From contig MU004185.1 in assembly GCA_010093605.1 (NCBI GenBank), positions 827,334-891,333 on the forward strand: DNA of 64,000 nucleotides, written 5' to 3'. The notes under the pieces are model-generated. The model searched no databases and had not been told where the DNA came from. It saw only the letters and a list, made by a program, of their open reading frames with translations. Source of the stretch: Lophium mytilinum (taxonomy: Eukaryota; Ascomycota; Dothideomycetes; Mytilinidiales; Mytilinidiaceae). Both the position numbers and the translations under genes were made by a program. This document shows, in pieces, positions 22,417-34,510 of the stretch. Every line of letters begins with the position of its first letter. The first letter of the stretch is position 1.

Positions 22417-23242
22417 TTAGTTGAGGTAGATCATGGCAGCCACAGCGCCGAAGATCAGCGCCAATGGGCTGCTGCCCATGATGATCCTGTCGGCGGCGCC
22501 AGTGGAGGTGGGCGCGCTTATAGAGGACTCGGTCGGGCTTGCGGTACCCGTGGTCTTTGTCGTCGCGGCAGTGAGCGAGCCTGATTTGGAGGCGGTCTTG
22601 GAGGCAGCGGTAGCGCTGGCAGATGACGATGAGTCGGTGATAGTAGCGGTGGATAGAGTGGTGCCAGTGGCAGATGCCGAGCTAGCAGAAGCGGAAGAGG
22701 CGGAGGCGGAAGACTCAGACGCAGACGAGGCTGAGGAGGCAGATGCGGCGGCGGAGGAGGCAGAGGCCGTGGGAATCAAGGAGGAAGTGCTGCCGCCGTT
22801 CAAGGTGATCTGCGCAGAGTAGTTGATCTCCTTGCCCTGGATGATCTCGAGAGCGTAGTAGGAGTTGTCGCCCAGTCCCTTGTCGGGGGTCCAGGTGTAT
22901 ACTCCACCGGAGGCATCAGCTTGGGCGTGTCAGTCAACCGTGCAGCGCATATCAGAGTGTGGGTTCGTACTAGTCAGAACGGAAACATCTTGCAGGTCGT
23001 TGAATCCACCAACGCGAAGCTTGATGGTGATGGGCTGCAGAGGAGTCAGCAACGCGTCGCATAGGAGCCAGGAGCGCAAGGTCCCATACAGTGGTGCTGT
23101 CGGTGGTCTCCCACTTAATGGGATATGCGGTTCCAGCCTTGACGATGTTTGGAACTGAGGTGAACTTGATCACTTTCGACTGGGCGGCAGCGAGGGTAAC
23201 CAAGGCCGAGGCGGCGACAAGGAGGGACCTGATGAAGAGCAT
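22417..23242 (-). CDS. Ser/Thr-rich GPI-anchored wall protein with Kre9/KNH-like N-domain, 239 aa
   Basis: Exons complement(22417..22919, 22971..23034, 23090..23242). The signal peptide MLFIRSLLVAASALVTLAAA is followed by a beta-sandwich domain: IKFTSVPNIVKAGTAYPIKW, ITIKLRVGGFNDLQDVSVLT, GGVYTWTPDKGLGDNSYYAL, IIQGKEINYSAQITL. That pattern is the Ser-Thr-rich GPI-anchored membrane family with a Kre9/KNH-like fold, linked to cell-wall beta-glucan assembly in yeast. From about residue 120 the chain is Ser/Ala/Thr-only, and it ends in a hydrophobic GPI signal (SSPLALIFGAVAAMIYLN). Introns are 50 and 55 bases. The start lies only 364 bp from the left target duplication of the MULE, so its promoter borders the RIP block. 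Confidence 0.85.
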
Positions 23243-23605
23243 GTCGGCGGTAGTAGGATATTATAAAGTAATACTAGATGAGAAGAAGTGGTGGACGGTG
23301 GAGTCTGTAAAGAGCGTGGGTGTGTAAGTAGTTGTTGAAGGGTCGAAAGAGCGTAGAGAAAGCGGTAGTGGTGGAGAAGAAGGGGTGAAGGAATGCGCGG
23401 GCAAGCTGGGCTTTACGGCTGGACTGGCAGAGCAACGGCTGGAATGGTAAAAGGCGCCATACAAGGCCGGGCTTGAATTGCGCCCTCGAAGTAGAATAGC
23501 CGCGCCTAGAATCGAGATGAAGGGAGTGGTACAGCGAATGGGGAGTTAGCAAATCGACATGGAGGCGTTCACGCAGGGTCACCATGGGTGTTTAGCGCTG
23601 CACAA
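23243..23605. promoter_or_regulatory. Promoter of the Kre9/KNH-like gene, adjoining the transposon
   Basis: 363 bp upstream of the start codon at 23242 with normal composition. The composition shift begins only inside the MULE. Confidence 0.5.
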
Positions 23606-23614
23606 TTCCCTCTC
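23606..23614. repeat. Left target-site duplication of the MULE (TTCCCTCTC)
   Basis: Identical 9-bp copy at 34719..34727, immediately outside each terminal inverted repeat. Length 9 is characteristic of Mutator-like transposition. Confidence 0.9.
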
Positions 23615-23822
23615 GGGCAACAGAATAGAATGCCAGTAGCTTGGCGCATTTCATATTACAATGCTAGAAAACGCCACATAGATAATAAAGGACCGAGGCC
23701 ATGCTAATACAGGCCTAGAAGCTAGCTTCTAGGCTTAATTAAGTACACCCCCTGTCCTCTACTATCTATAAGGTGTTTTCTAGCATTATATAACTATATA
23801 TAGGCCTTAGTATAGTATTAAA
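23615..23822. repeat. Left terminal inverted repeat of the MULE, 208 bp
   Basis: Matches the reverse complement of 34511..34718 over its whole length without obvious gaps; differences are transitions (for example AACAG versus AATAG near the tip). It contains a perfect 22-bp palindrome at 23713..23734 (half-site GCCTAGAAGCT). Confidence 0.92.
23713..23734. repeat. Perfect 22-bp palindrome in left TIR
   Basis: Half-site GCCTAGAAGCT followed by its exact reverse complement. An identical copy is at 34599..34620. It marks the point inside each TIR where normal composition gives way to AT-rich sequence. It could be a protein-binding or hairpin site used in transposition; that role is inferred. Confidence 0.85.
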
Positions 23823-24036
23823 CCTTAATTTTATAATATATATAATTAGCTGCTACTAGCGCACCTCTATATAATATAAGGAAATTAATAAAATTAGCCT
23901 AGTATACTCTAACTAAGGGAAAATAGCCTATAGAACTATAAAAATAGCCTATATTCCCTAGTATTAGTATCTAAATATATAGAAATAGATAAAAACTCTA
24001 TTTCTCTATTAAAAATTATCTAATTTTAATTAAAAT

Positions 24037-25957
24037 TAAATAGTTAAAAAGCCTCTATACTTACGCCTACTACGCGTATTATGCCCCGTTTCTCTATAGA
24101 TTCTATACTTATTTTTAATAGTCGCCCTTTTATCTAAATAGTAGTTACTAAATTACTTCCTTTTATACTATATAGGGCCTAATTACTTCTTCTTTAGAGG
24201 TAGAAGAGAGGTAGAACTTAGTAGAAAGTTATTAACTCTTATAGGCTATATTATATAATATTCTAGTAAGCCCTCTATAAGTATAAAGGCGTAGCTATTC
24301 CTCTATATATAGGTTTTATATATATAGCTATAGTAGCTACCTATATACCTACCTATAATATAGATAATAGCTATTATATAGTAGTAAGAAAACTAGTAAT
24401 CTTAAAACTCTCTATAGGTATATTTCTTTCTATTAAGCCTTATAATATATACTATAGCGTTAAAGTAATACTATACTATAGCCGCGTAGTTATAGTAATT
24501 AAATACTATATACGCATTTATCTAGTAGTAATAGCCTAAGGCCTTATAGAGGTTACGCTTTAAAAGCTTCTACCTAAATAGTATAAAGAATAGAATATTA
24601 CCCTATACTTTACCCGGCGGCAGCCTTATAAACTTAATAGAATAAGCTATAGCTATAGTATATCTCTTAGTATGCATCTCTATTATGCGGCCCTATAGTA
24701 ATACTAAAAGGTATAAAGTTAATAGCTCTTAGTTATTTCTAATTATTAAATTAAAGGACTTATTCGCGCCGCTTATAATATAGCTAAAGCGCATAGTAAT
24801 AATATTCTTTATTACCTATTAGTGTAAGTCTATAGCCTTAATATAGGCTGCGGCGGTAGGCCTAAGAGATGTAATCTTAGCTATTAAGGCGTTAAATTTA
24901 ACCTAGTTAGTAGTAAGGGTAAGCTTAAAAAAGAGCTTTAAGCAGGCAGTTCTATAGTACTTTCTAATATTCTCTAATAGGTACTAGACGCAGTAGATAC
25001 TATAGTAGTAAGAAAGAAGACTATTAATAGTATTCTAGAGGCCTTTATTATAATTACTATAAAAAAAATAGTATAAGTAGGTAGATTTTTAATAGATCTA
25101 TTAATAAGAATAGCATAGTTATAGAAACTATAAAATTTAGTATAGAAATTAACTATAGTATTAAGAAGTATATAGAAGGAAATTAAGAGATATAAATACT
25201 ATTATAAATAGGCGTATAGAAATTAAGAGGGGGCTATTATAATTTTTATTTACATTTATATATTATTTATTATAATAGGACCTTGCGTATAAACTATACA
25301 ATTTCTTACTAAAATTAACGCGTTTTAACTTAACGTCCCCGCTATAAATAAACGCATAGATATCCACTTAAAAATTATTAATAAATAATAAAAATTAAAC
25401 TTATAAGTAGATAGTTTATACTCCAGCTATATTAAGCTATAGTAGAGCTTTCTTTAGCTTTTTTATAAACTACGCCTACGTCTTATTATTCTCGCTCTCT
25501 ATAATAGCCTAGGTAAGTAGATAGACCTTATTATTCTAGTCTCTTTCTATTATAATTAGTACTATATTCTTATACCTATTTCTTAGGTATATTCTATTAA
25601 GGCTAAGCTAGTTAAGGCTAAAGATAAGAAAGGTTCTACTCTTCTTAAAGTATATAAAGACGCGCTAGAAGGTACTATAGTAGAGGACTAGATTAGTAGT
25701 AATACTAGAATTCTTAACCTCTAGGCGCTCTAAGTACTCTAGAATCTTTATATAGTTATTCTCTATAGACCTCTTATTATTACCGCATATTATTAGGCGC
25801 GCCTAGCGCGCCTAGAAGTTATTAATTAGGCCTTCTAGGTATATAGAGGCTAGCGCCTAGATATTACCTATTAGCGTTTTATAGGTAATAGAGCTAAGAA
25901 GAGAAAGATTCTCTACTAAGTATATTAATTGCGACTACTCTATGCGCTTTAGAGGGG
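24037..25957 (-). pseudogene. MULE transposase remnant (core, SWIM finger, C-terminal knuckle-like stretch)
   Basis: Read on the minus strand, one degraded frame preserves MULE order. RDxNNKVYLLTxAIIESENN (25484..25545) corresponds to the D-x-NN...A-x-VE-x-E block of the DDE core. SGANKSFNLIIRNNxELLTL (24719..24775) fits the post-core ESFN...RELP segment. RKKYTYREL...YYY (24379..24432) is a SWIM finger whose Cys codons are now Tyr. YRIYRETGHNTR (24061..24115) resembles a terminal zinc knuckle. x marks stops where Gln or Trp is expected; Cys-to-Tyr and these stops are what RIP produces. The N-terminal part should lie in 33697..34500, beyond the inserted Gypsy element. Family assignment rests on motif order, not alignment. 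Confidence 0.75.
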
Positions 25958-25962
25958 GCGCG
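25958..25962. repeat. Left 5-bp target duplication of the Gypsy element (GCGCG)
   Basis: Identical GCGCG follows the right LTR at 33692..33696. A 5-bp duplication is typical of Ty3/Gypsy integrase. Confidence 0.88.
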
Positions 25963-26715
25963 TGTTATAAACCTAGAATATAAGCTATTCTAGAATAAGC
26001 GTTCTAGAAGTAGAACAGCCTTAAAATAGGTATTTTAGAACTATAGGTATACTAGGGCGCAGGCTATTCTAGAATAAATATTCTAGGATAAATATAGCTC
26101 TAGAATAGAGGTACTAGAACTTAAGGGGATCTAGTATAGTAGAATAGATGTAGTTCTAGCTGTACCTATATATAGAAGGGTATTAGAAGAATAGTAGAAA
26201 GGTAACTAGAAAAGGTAGTAGTTATATAATAAGGGAGCACGTAACTAATCTTACTAATCTAGCTTAGCAGGAGTAGAGTAATAAGAGTAGAGGCTAATCT
26301 TACTAATCTAGCTTAGCAGGGGCAGAGTAATAAGAGCAGAGGCTAATCTTACTAATCTAGCTTAGCAGGAGTAGAGTAGAGGGAGCAGGACTAAATTATA
26401 TAAAGGTTAAATAACTATAAGAGTCTAGAGAATTCCCTATTATTTTTTATTCTTTATACTTAACTTTATATTTATATCTAGCATATAGAACTTAATAGCA
26501 ATTAATTATAACTTAAGTATCTTAACTATCTTTATATACTTCTAATACTATTAAAGCTACCTTTCTTCTAATATTCTACTTATTTATACTTAAACCTTAT
26601 GTTACGTATTAGCCCGTAACGCAGTTAACTAGCAGGTAAGTAGAAACCTAACTATCTAGACCTTCCTTTTAAAGTCCCTTAGTATAATCTTTAGGTAAAC
26701 GGGCAGTTTATAATA
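25963..26715 (+). repeat. 5' LTR of the Gypsy element, 753 bp
   Basis: Same length as the 3' LTR at 32939..33691. It begins TGTTATAAAC and ends TTTATAATA. It holds three tandem copies of a 49-bp unit (about 26249..26390) and TCTAGAA-type short inverted repeats near its start. Confidence 0.9.
26249..26390 (+). repeat. Tandem 49-bp repeats in the LTR, about 3 copies
   Basis: Each unit contains CTAATCTTACTAATCTAGC followed by a purine-rich GAGTAATAAGAG segment. The same array is present in the 3' LTR (about 33223..33360), so it predates insertion. Position in the LTR suggests an upstream promoter-type array; this is inference. Confidence 0.85.
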
Positions 26716-29700
26716 CTTTAAGTACCTATAAGTATTAGATACCTGTATAATAAGTTAAGCTATTCTAAGAATATCTATAACTTTAGAAACTACTAGCTAG
26801 CCTACTATAGTATAGTATATAGTAGAATAGAATAGATAGCTTATAGAGCTATGCACTATAGTATTATAGCTTTAGGTAAGGGCCGAGCAGCAGGCCTAGG
26901 CCTAGTTAACTAAGGTACCTTTACCTAGGAAGTATAATGGCACCTAAGGGAAGCTTAATAGCTTTCTTATAGAAATGCGACTTTATCTTTACTATAACTA
27001 GGCCACGTACCCTAAAGAGCCCGATAAAGTTCTAGTAGTAGGTATATACCTAGAGGGTAATGCCCTTATATAGTTCTATCTAATAATAGAAAACTTCCTT
27101 AATAACTCTATAGATAAGTAAGATAATAATACTAAATAAGTCTTTAGAGACTATATAGCCTTTAAGAAATATATTAGGAATATATATAGAGACTTTAACG
27201 CAATCTAAACCGCTATATATAAACTCTAGTATCTTAAATAGACTAGAATAGTAGCGGAATATACAGCTAAATTTTAATAGCACTTAGTATAACTTAACTA
27301 GGATAAGAGCCCTCTAGTTAAGTAGTATTATATAGGTCTTACGGATAAGATTAAGAATAAGTTTATAAGTATTAACTAACTAACTAAACTTAGTAAGATA
27401 GTTAAACTCTATAACTAGATTAATAACCGCTATATTAAGAGAGTATTAGAAAAGAAGAGCTAGTAGAAACTAGCAGTAACTACGGGGAAGAGATAGAAGT
27501 ACCCTTAGAATAATTACTACGGGGACCTAATAGATTTAAATTATGTTAGTAAATAGGCCCTAAAGAAGAAATAGATAAAAAAGAAGAACTCTAAGCCTAA
27601 CTTTTAGAGGCTAAATAAGGACTAGCTTAAGGAATAGTATAATAATAACGCATGCCTATAGTATAGTAAGACCGGCTACTACTAATAAGACTATCTAGCG
27701 GGAGAGTTTAAAGGCAGTCCAGGAATAAGCACTAATACTAGGGTTGCTATAATCTAGGACTAACTACTAGAGAATATAGGAATTCTACTTAGCCGGGCAT
27801 AAATTAGTACCCGCATTTAATATAAGGCGTGCTAGATCTATAGAATGCTAACCTACTAAGAACCTAAATATACTATTAGATACTAGAAGATCTATATTTA
27901 GTATAAAGTAGGTAATAAAGAAGAAGAACTCTTCTTTAGGGGAATTAGGGCCTAATACACTAATACCTATATAGTAGCCCGATAAATATATAAGAAGTAT
28001 AGGGCAGGCTAGAGGCTTAAGAAAGAATAGTAGGCGCATAACTTCTAAGCCTAGAAGATAGAGTATTATAAACGCAAGACGCACTAGAACTAGTAGAAGT
28101 ATAAGAATTTACTATAGACCTTCTATAATATAGAAGAATGCAAGACCTACTCTATATAGAGGCGGGAGGTAATTATATAATAAGCTATAAAGAAACCTAT
28201 ATTATATAGATATATACACTAGATAGTATATATAGCTAATAGCTACTAGATATACTACTAGGCTAAGAAAGAAAGTAACTACTTCCCTTAAAAGATAGAG
28301 TTATAGAAGTTAAGGGCGGATACTCTAAGACCCCCTATAAGGACTAAAACTATAATACTAAAGTAGCTAACTAGTATCTCTATAGATAAAGAACTAGCTA
28401 GGGTAATAAAGAACCTTAATATAGATAAAGATTTTATTATAATTAATAATAAGGCCCTAGAAGACTAGAGCTTAGAAGAGTTAAATAACTCTAACGCCTG
28501 GAAAAATATTAGCGCTAGAAACTAGCTTAACTAAATAGAAGAGACTATAGCGGAACTAATAGACGCCACTATAGATAAGAAATCTAGTAATAAGAATAAC
28601 TATAGAAGTAATAAGCACCTAGTACTCTATTAGATAGAGTGCAAGAATAGATGCAGGCACTACTAAGGAGGAAAAAGAGTAATAGAATGGAATATTAAGG
28701 ATTAATACTACCTACTCTTATGCTTAGTAGAATACTTTAAGGGCGCCGCATGCTATATCTATAGTACGGACTTATAGCTAAGAATCCTAATAGATTTAAA
28801 AAACTAGTAGGCTACTGGACTAAGGGATTACTAGAAAATATAGTAATAATATCTCTAAGAAATATATATAGCATGCAGCCCTAGTTATACTTATATATTA
28901 ACTTTAAGATTAATAAGAAACTTAAAGGGAAAGTATTAGTAGATAGTAGAGTATTCTAGAGCTTTATATTACTAAAATGGGTAGAGGATAAAGGCCTTCC
29001 TTACTAAAAGAAATAGAAACCTAAAAAAGTCTAACTAGCGGATAACTAACTACTAGAGTATAGAGGAGAAGTAATTAACCTTAAAACCCAACCTATAATA
29101 TTATTAGTAGCTAGCTATATAGAGACGCTGCGTATAAATATTATAGATATTAAAGGGCTAGATATAATTCTAGAATAGGATTAGCTCTACTAAAACAACC
29201 TAGTAATTAACTAGAAGAAGAGAGAAATAAAACTAGCAGCCCGGGTGGCTGGGATTAGATAATTAGTTCGGCAACAACTAGAAAACTAGAAGAAAGAACT
29301 CTTTATAGAATAAATCTCTCTATATAAGATTAAGAAGATCTATAATAAATAACTAGCGGATATAGAAATTATCTAGCTATAATAAATAGCTACTATTAAA
29401 GAAGTAGTTATAGAGATACTATAAAGGGACTACTTAGAGTTTAAGGGACTCTTTAAGAAGAATATTAAGAACGCGCTACCTTAGAACTAACTATAGAACT
29501 ATATAATACTACTTAAGAAAGGGGTAAAGCTAACCCCGGAACCTATCTATTTATTATCTTAAGACTAGTATAAGGCGCTATAAGAATATATTAAGATAAA
29601 CCTAGCTAAGGGCTATATTAAGGAAAGTAAGAGCCTAATAGCTTTACTAATCCTCTTTATACCTAAGAAGAATAGGAAACTATAACTATATGTAGACTAT

Positions 29701-32407
29701 TAAAGACTAAATAATATAATAATTAAGAATTACTACCTATTACTACTTATCCAGGAGTTATAAGACTAATTGTAAGAAGCTAAGTAGTTTACTAAGTTTA
29801 ATATCTAAGAGGGATATTACTGTGTTAGAATAATGCCCGGTAAAGAGTAGAAGATAGCCTTTAGAATAAGGTTTAGACTCTATAAGTATAGAGTAATGCC
29901 TTTTAGCTTAACTAACGCCCTAGTAATATTCTAAGCGCTTATTAACTACGCGCTATAATAATATCTTAACATGTTTATAACTGCATATCTAGATAATATA
30001 TTAGTATATACTAATAGAACCTTAAAAGAATATAAGGAATATATATAAAAAGTACTTATAAAGCTATAAGAATTTAGACTTCTAGTATACCTAGATAAAA
30101 GCGAGTTTTATGTTATAATAATAGACTTCCTTAGCTTTATTATCTCCCGCGACGGAATTAAGATAGACCTAAAGAAGACTGCAGCGGTCTTAGAATAGCT
30201 AAGGCTATAAAATATAAAGAATGTCTAGTTATTTCTTAGTTTTATAAACTTTTATAGGAAGTTTATTTAGAAATATTTAAAAACTACTGCACCCCTTACA
30301 GAGATAACTAAGAAAGATAAGGGATTTTAATAGACGGTAGAAACGTAGACCGCGTTTAATAAACTTAAGAAGAAGTTTACTACCGCCCTAATTCTAATAA
30401 TGTTTAACCTAGAATTAGAAATAACGGTTAAAGTAGACGCCTTAGACTATACTATAGGCGCTTACTTAAGTTAAAAGCACCTAGATAGGAAACGCCGACT
30501 AGTAGTATTCTATTTAAGAAAGCTTACCCTGGAAGAACTTAACTACAATATTTATAATAAGGAGTTATTAGCAGTTATAGTGGCTTTTAAGTAATAGAGA
30601 CCCTACCTTAAAGGACCTAAGTACTAGGTTATAGTCTACTCTAACTATAAGAACCTTACGGCCTTTACTACTATAAAATAACTAAATAGACAATAGGTAA
30701 GATAGGTAGAGATGCTAGCCTTATTTAACTTTAAAATCTACTACTAGAAAGGGTTAGAAAATAGAGCTATAAACGCGCTTAGTTAATAATTAGACTATAT
30801 ACTTAGTACTAAACTGGTATATAAGGTAGTACTTATAAGGGTAGAAGATAGAACCCTAAGATATAATAACCTAAAGCTGGCAGCAATTCTTAGTATTAAT
30901 AATAAGTGGGAAAAACGCATTAAAGAGGCACAAGGATCCTGCGGGGAAACCTAAGAGCTAGCTAAGTAAGAGAAGGTTTAACTAGTACTATAAATAAATA
31001 AATGGGTAGAAATATAAATAGAAGCCCTATTTATATCTAAGGCACTAATAATTAAACTTACTATAGAATACTATAGCGCGCTAATATATAGATACTAAGA
31101 ATAAGAAAAAACCTTAGAGAGACTCTTAAGGAACTACTAGTTTCCCTAAATAAGGGCAATAGTAAAAGAAGTAATTAAGAACTATAAAGACTGTAGAAAA
31201 AATAGAATAGTAAGATATGCACCCTATAGATTACTTTAGAACCTAAGGGTTCCTAAATAACTATAGAATTTAGTAATAATAGACTTTATTATAAAGTTAC
31301 CCCTATTAGTAGAACTAGGGACTAATATAAGCTATAACTTAATCTTAGTGCTTATTAACTAACTTACTAAATTCTTGCACTTTATACTAGTACTAGAGAT
31401 ATATAGCGCAGCTAAGCTAGCTTATATAGTACTATAAATTCTATTAAGTAGCTACTAGCTACCTAAGGAATTTATAACTAATAGAGATAAGCTCTTTATT
31501 TTACACTTCTAGAAGACCCTTATAGTAAGGTTAGGGGTAAACTATAAGCTTTTAATAAGTTTCCACCTATAGATAGATAGATAGATAGAATAAATAAACT
31601 AGACTCTTAAATAGTACCTGCAAAACTATATTAACTACTAGTAGGATAACTAGGTAGAACTGCTATCTATAGCACAGTTTACCTATAATAGCGCTAAATT
31701 AGCTATAACTAGTAAGTCCCCATTCTATATAAACTACGGCTATAAGCTAGAGGCATATTAGAAAGCTAGGGAAGATATAATAAACGCGTAAATAGTAATA
31801 GAAAAGGCGGTGTTACTAAGAAACTTACACGCATATTTTAACTAAAGTATTTAAGCTAGAAATAAGATAACTCGGGCATATATAGATAAGAAGCGGTTAA
31901 ATAAACTAACCTTTAAAAAGGGGGATAAGGTTTACCTATACTAAAAAAATCTTAAGACTAGAAGACCTAGCAAAAAACTTAATTACGTTTAAATAGGACT
32001 ATTTAAAATTAATAAAGTTATTAGTTCTATAAACTATAAACTAAAACTACTAAAGAATATAAGAATCTACCTAGTATTCTATATGTTACTACTTAAACTA
32101 GTACTAGTAGACGCTAAACTCTAAACTACTATACAACTTAAGGAGAAGAATAAATATAAGGTTAAAGAAATCTTAGAACTATAGAAGATTAATAATTAGT
32201 AGAAGTACTTAGTTAAGTAGAAAGAATAGAAAATAAACTAGAACACCTAAGAACCTATTAAGAATCTAAGGAACTACTAATAATTAGTAAACTAGTTTTA
32301 CTAAAGGGATCTAGCAGCGCTAGATTCTAGGTAGAAGGAGACTCTAGGGCAGCCTAGTTAATATTCGCCAGCGGATTAGAGAAACTAGGTAATAGCTGCC
32401 CGGAGAA

Positions 32408-32818
32408 TTAAGTAGTAGCTAGCTTCTCCGCCTTCTCTAAATTCTTTAACTTCTTAATAGAAGCCAGCTCCCGCTTATATAACTCCTAGTGCTAAGTATT
32501 TACTAGGGTAAGCTGCTTCTAAAGCCGGCGCTAGCGCGTGCAAGCTTCTAACTCTGCATCTTCCGCAGCCTCTAATTAGGCCCTTAGCTTCTTGCAATTC
32601 TTTTTATTTTACTAGAATTAGGCCTTAGAAACTACTAGGTTGTATAATAATAGGTTACAACTTAAATACTCTAAATAGTAGCTAGAATAAATATTAACTA
32701 GGTAGTAGCGCTAGTTATAATAATAGTTTCTATAGGGCGTTAGTATTTTATAATTATAATTATATATTATATAGGCTAAACGTTTATAATAAGTAGTTAA
32801 GGTTTTAACCTTAGGCAT
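32408..32818 (-). pseudogene. Antisense reading-frame remnant between pol and 3' LTR of the Gypsy element
   Basis: A 137-codon frame on the strand opposite to gag-pol. Its C-terminal half is rich in Lys, Glu and Leu with heptad-like spacing (for example NLEKAEKLATT), suggesting a coiled coil. Its N-terminus reads MPKVKTLTTYYKRL, which I recall from hypothetical proteins annotated beside fungal Gypsy elements. It is treated here as a broken part of the fossil; function unknown. Confidence 0.6.
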
Positions 32819-32938
32819 GGTAAAAGAAAGAAAGAATAGAGGATACTACCTTAAAGGTGCAGGGATATTACTAGCCTTATATAGGACTAAGATAGTATAG
32901 ATTAACTTTTAGGCTAAAAGTTTTATAGGGGGAGTAAG

Positions 32939-33691
32939 TATTATAAACCTAGAATATAAGCTATTCTAGAATAAGCGTTCTAGAAGCAGGATAGCTCTAG
33001 AATAGATATTCTAGAACTATAGGTATACTAGAGCGCAGGCTATTCTAGAATAAATATTCTAGGATAAATACAGCTCTAGAATAGAGATACTAGAACCTAA
33101 GGGGACCTAGTATAGTAGAATAGATATAGTTCTAGCTATACCTATATATAGAAGGGTATTAGAAGAATAGTAGAAAGATAACTAGAAAAGGTAGTAGTTA
33201 TATAATAAGGGAGCATGTAACTAATCTTACTAATCTAGCTTAATAGAAGTAGAGTAATAAGAGTAGAGGCTAATCTTACTAATCTAGCTTAGCAGGGGCA
33301 GAGTAATAAGAGTAGAGGCTAATCTTACTAATCTAGCTTAGTAGAAGTAGAGTAGAGAAAGCAGGACTAAATTATATAAAGGTTAAATAACTATAAGAGT
33401 CTAGAGAATTCTCTATTATCTTTTATTCTTTATACTTAACTTTATATTTATATCTAGTATATAGAACTTAACAGTAATTAATTATAACTTAAGTATCTTA
33501 ACTATCTTTACACACTTCTAATACTATTAAAGCCACCTCCCTTCTAATATTCTACTTATTTATACTTAAACCTTGTGTTATATATTAGCCTATAACGCAG
33601 TTAACTAGCAGGTAAGTAGAAACCTAACTATCTAGACCTTCCTTCTAAAGTCCCTTAGTGTAATCTTTAGGTAAACGGGTAGTTTATAATA
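32939..33691 (+). repeat. 3' LTR of the Gypsy element, 753 bp
   Basis: Aligns along its length with 25963..26715; visible differences are mostly C/T and G/A transitions. It is followed by the GCGCG duplication. Confidence 0.9.
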
Positions 33692-33696
33692 GCGCG
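33692..33696. repeat. Right 5-bp target duplication of the Gypsy element (GCGCG)
   Basis: Pairs with 25958..25962. Confidence 0.88.
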
Positions 33697-34510
33697 CTAA
33701 TATAGTAATACTTATTAGTAAGCTTTTAAACCTCTATAGTATTATTAACTTACTAAGTTATATAGAGACGCTATAGGTATAGTATAGTAGTACTATATTA
33801 TAGGTTAATTTAAGTTTTATTACTTATAAGAATCTTAATTCTCTATTCTTTCTCTATAGTAACCTTATAGTAGATCTTCTTAATCTTCTAGAAGATACTA
33901 TAGGCCTTACTAATTTAAGAAATACTAGAGGACTCTATAGTAATAATAATAGAGAGAATAGAAAGTATAAAGCTTAATAGTAAGGCTATAGAATAATAGT
34001 AAGGCTATATAAGAGGCTATATAAGCTAGAAAGAATAAATTAAGGCCTTTAAAAAGGTATAAGAAGGGCCTCTATATAGTAAGTTCTTATAGCTTTATAG
34101 TATTAAAATCTATTAATTTTTTATTACTTTTTTATTACTAATATAGCATAGAAAGATAGGTAGATAATTTCTTAGTATAGCTACTATAAAATATAGTCTA
34201 GAGCTCTTCTAACTAAATAAGGCCTATAAAGCCGTTAAATCTACTTCTCTATAGCTTTTTATAGCGTAGTAGCTTATCTATATTCTTAATAACTTAACCT
34301 ATATATTTATTACCTATTTAGGTAGTTTAGGCGCTTATTAAGCGCCTCTAGAAGGGCCTTAGAGGCGCCTATTTATTAGAAATATATAGCTAGGAGCCTA
34401 CTATATTTAAGGCTGTATTAATAGGCTAGTAGTTTATAAAAATACTAGTAATATAACTAGTAGTATAATAAGCTATATATTATATATAGGCCTATATATA
34501 AGAGTAAGGC

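Larger units (their letters stand above)
25963..33691 (+). mobile_element. Ty3/Gypsy LTR retrotransposon fossil (chromovirus type), RIP-degraded
   Basis: 7.73-kb element with two 753-bp LTRs, 5-bp GCGCG duplications and ends of the TG...(C/T)A type. A polypurine-like AGGGGGAGTAAG lies directly before the right LTR. On the plus strand the internal region shows, in order, gag-like sequence (about 26.9-28.1 kb), a protease region (about 28.9 kb), reverse transcriptase (about 29.6-30.2 kb), RNase H (about 30.3-30.9 kb), integrase (about 31.0-32.0 kb) and a chromodomain-like end (about 32.16-32.28 kb), which is chromovirus order. An antisense frame remnant lies beyond pol. The coding regions are broken in very many places (well over fifty), in the manner of RIP. 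The LTRs are equal in length and differ mostly by transitions, so insertion was followed by RIP and is not very ancient by indel count. Confidence 0.9.

Noticed and set aside
27080-28084. Small frames inside the RIP block
   Set aside because: Random survivors in AT-rich fossil sequence; they run antisense to the Gypsy gag-pol region and match no expected part.
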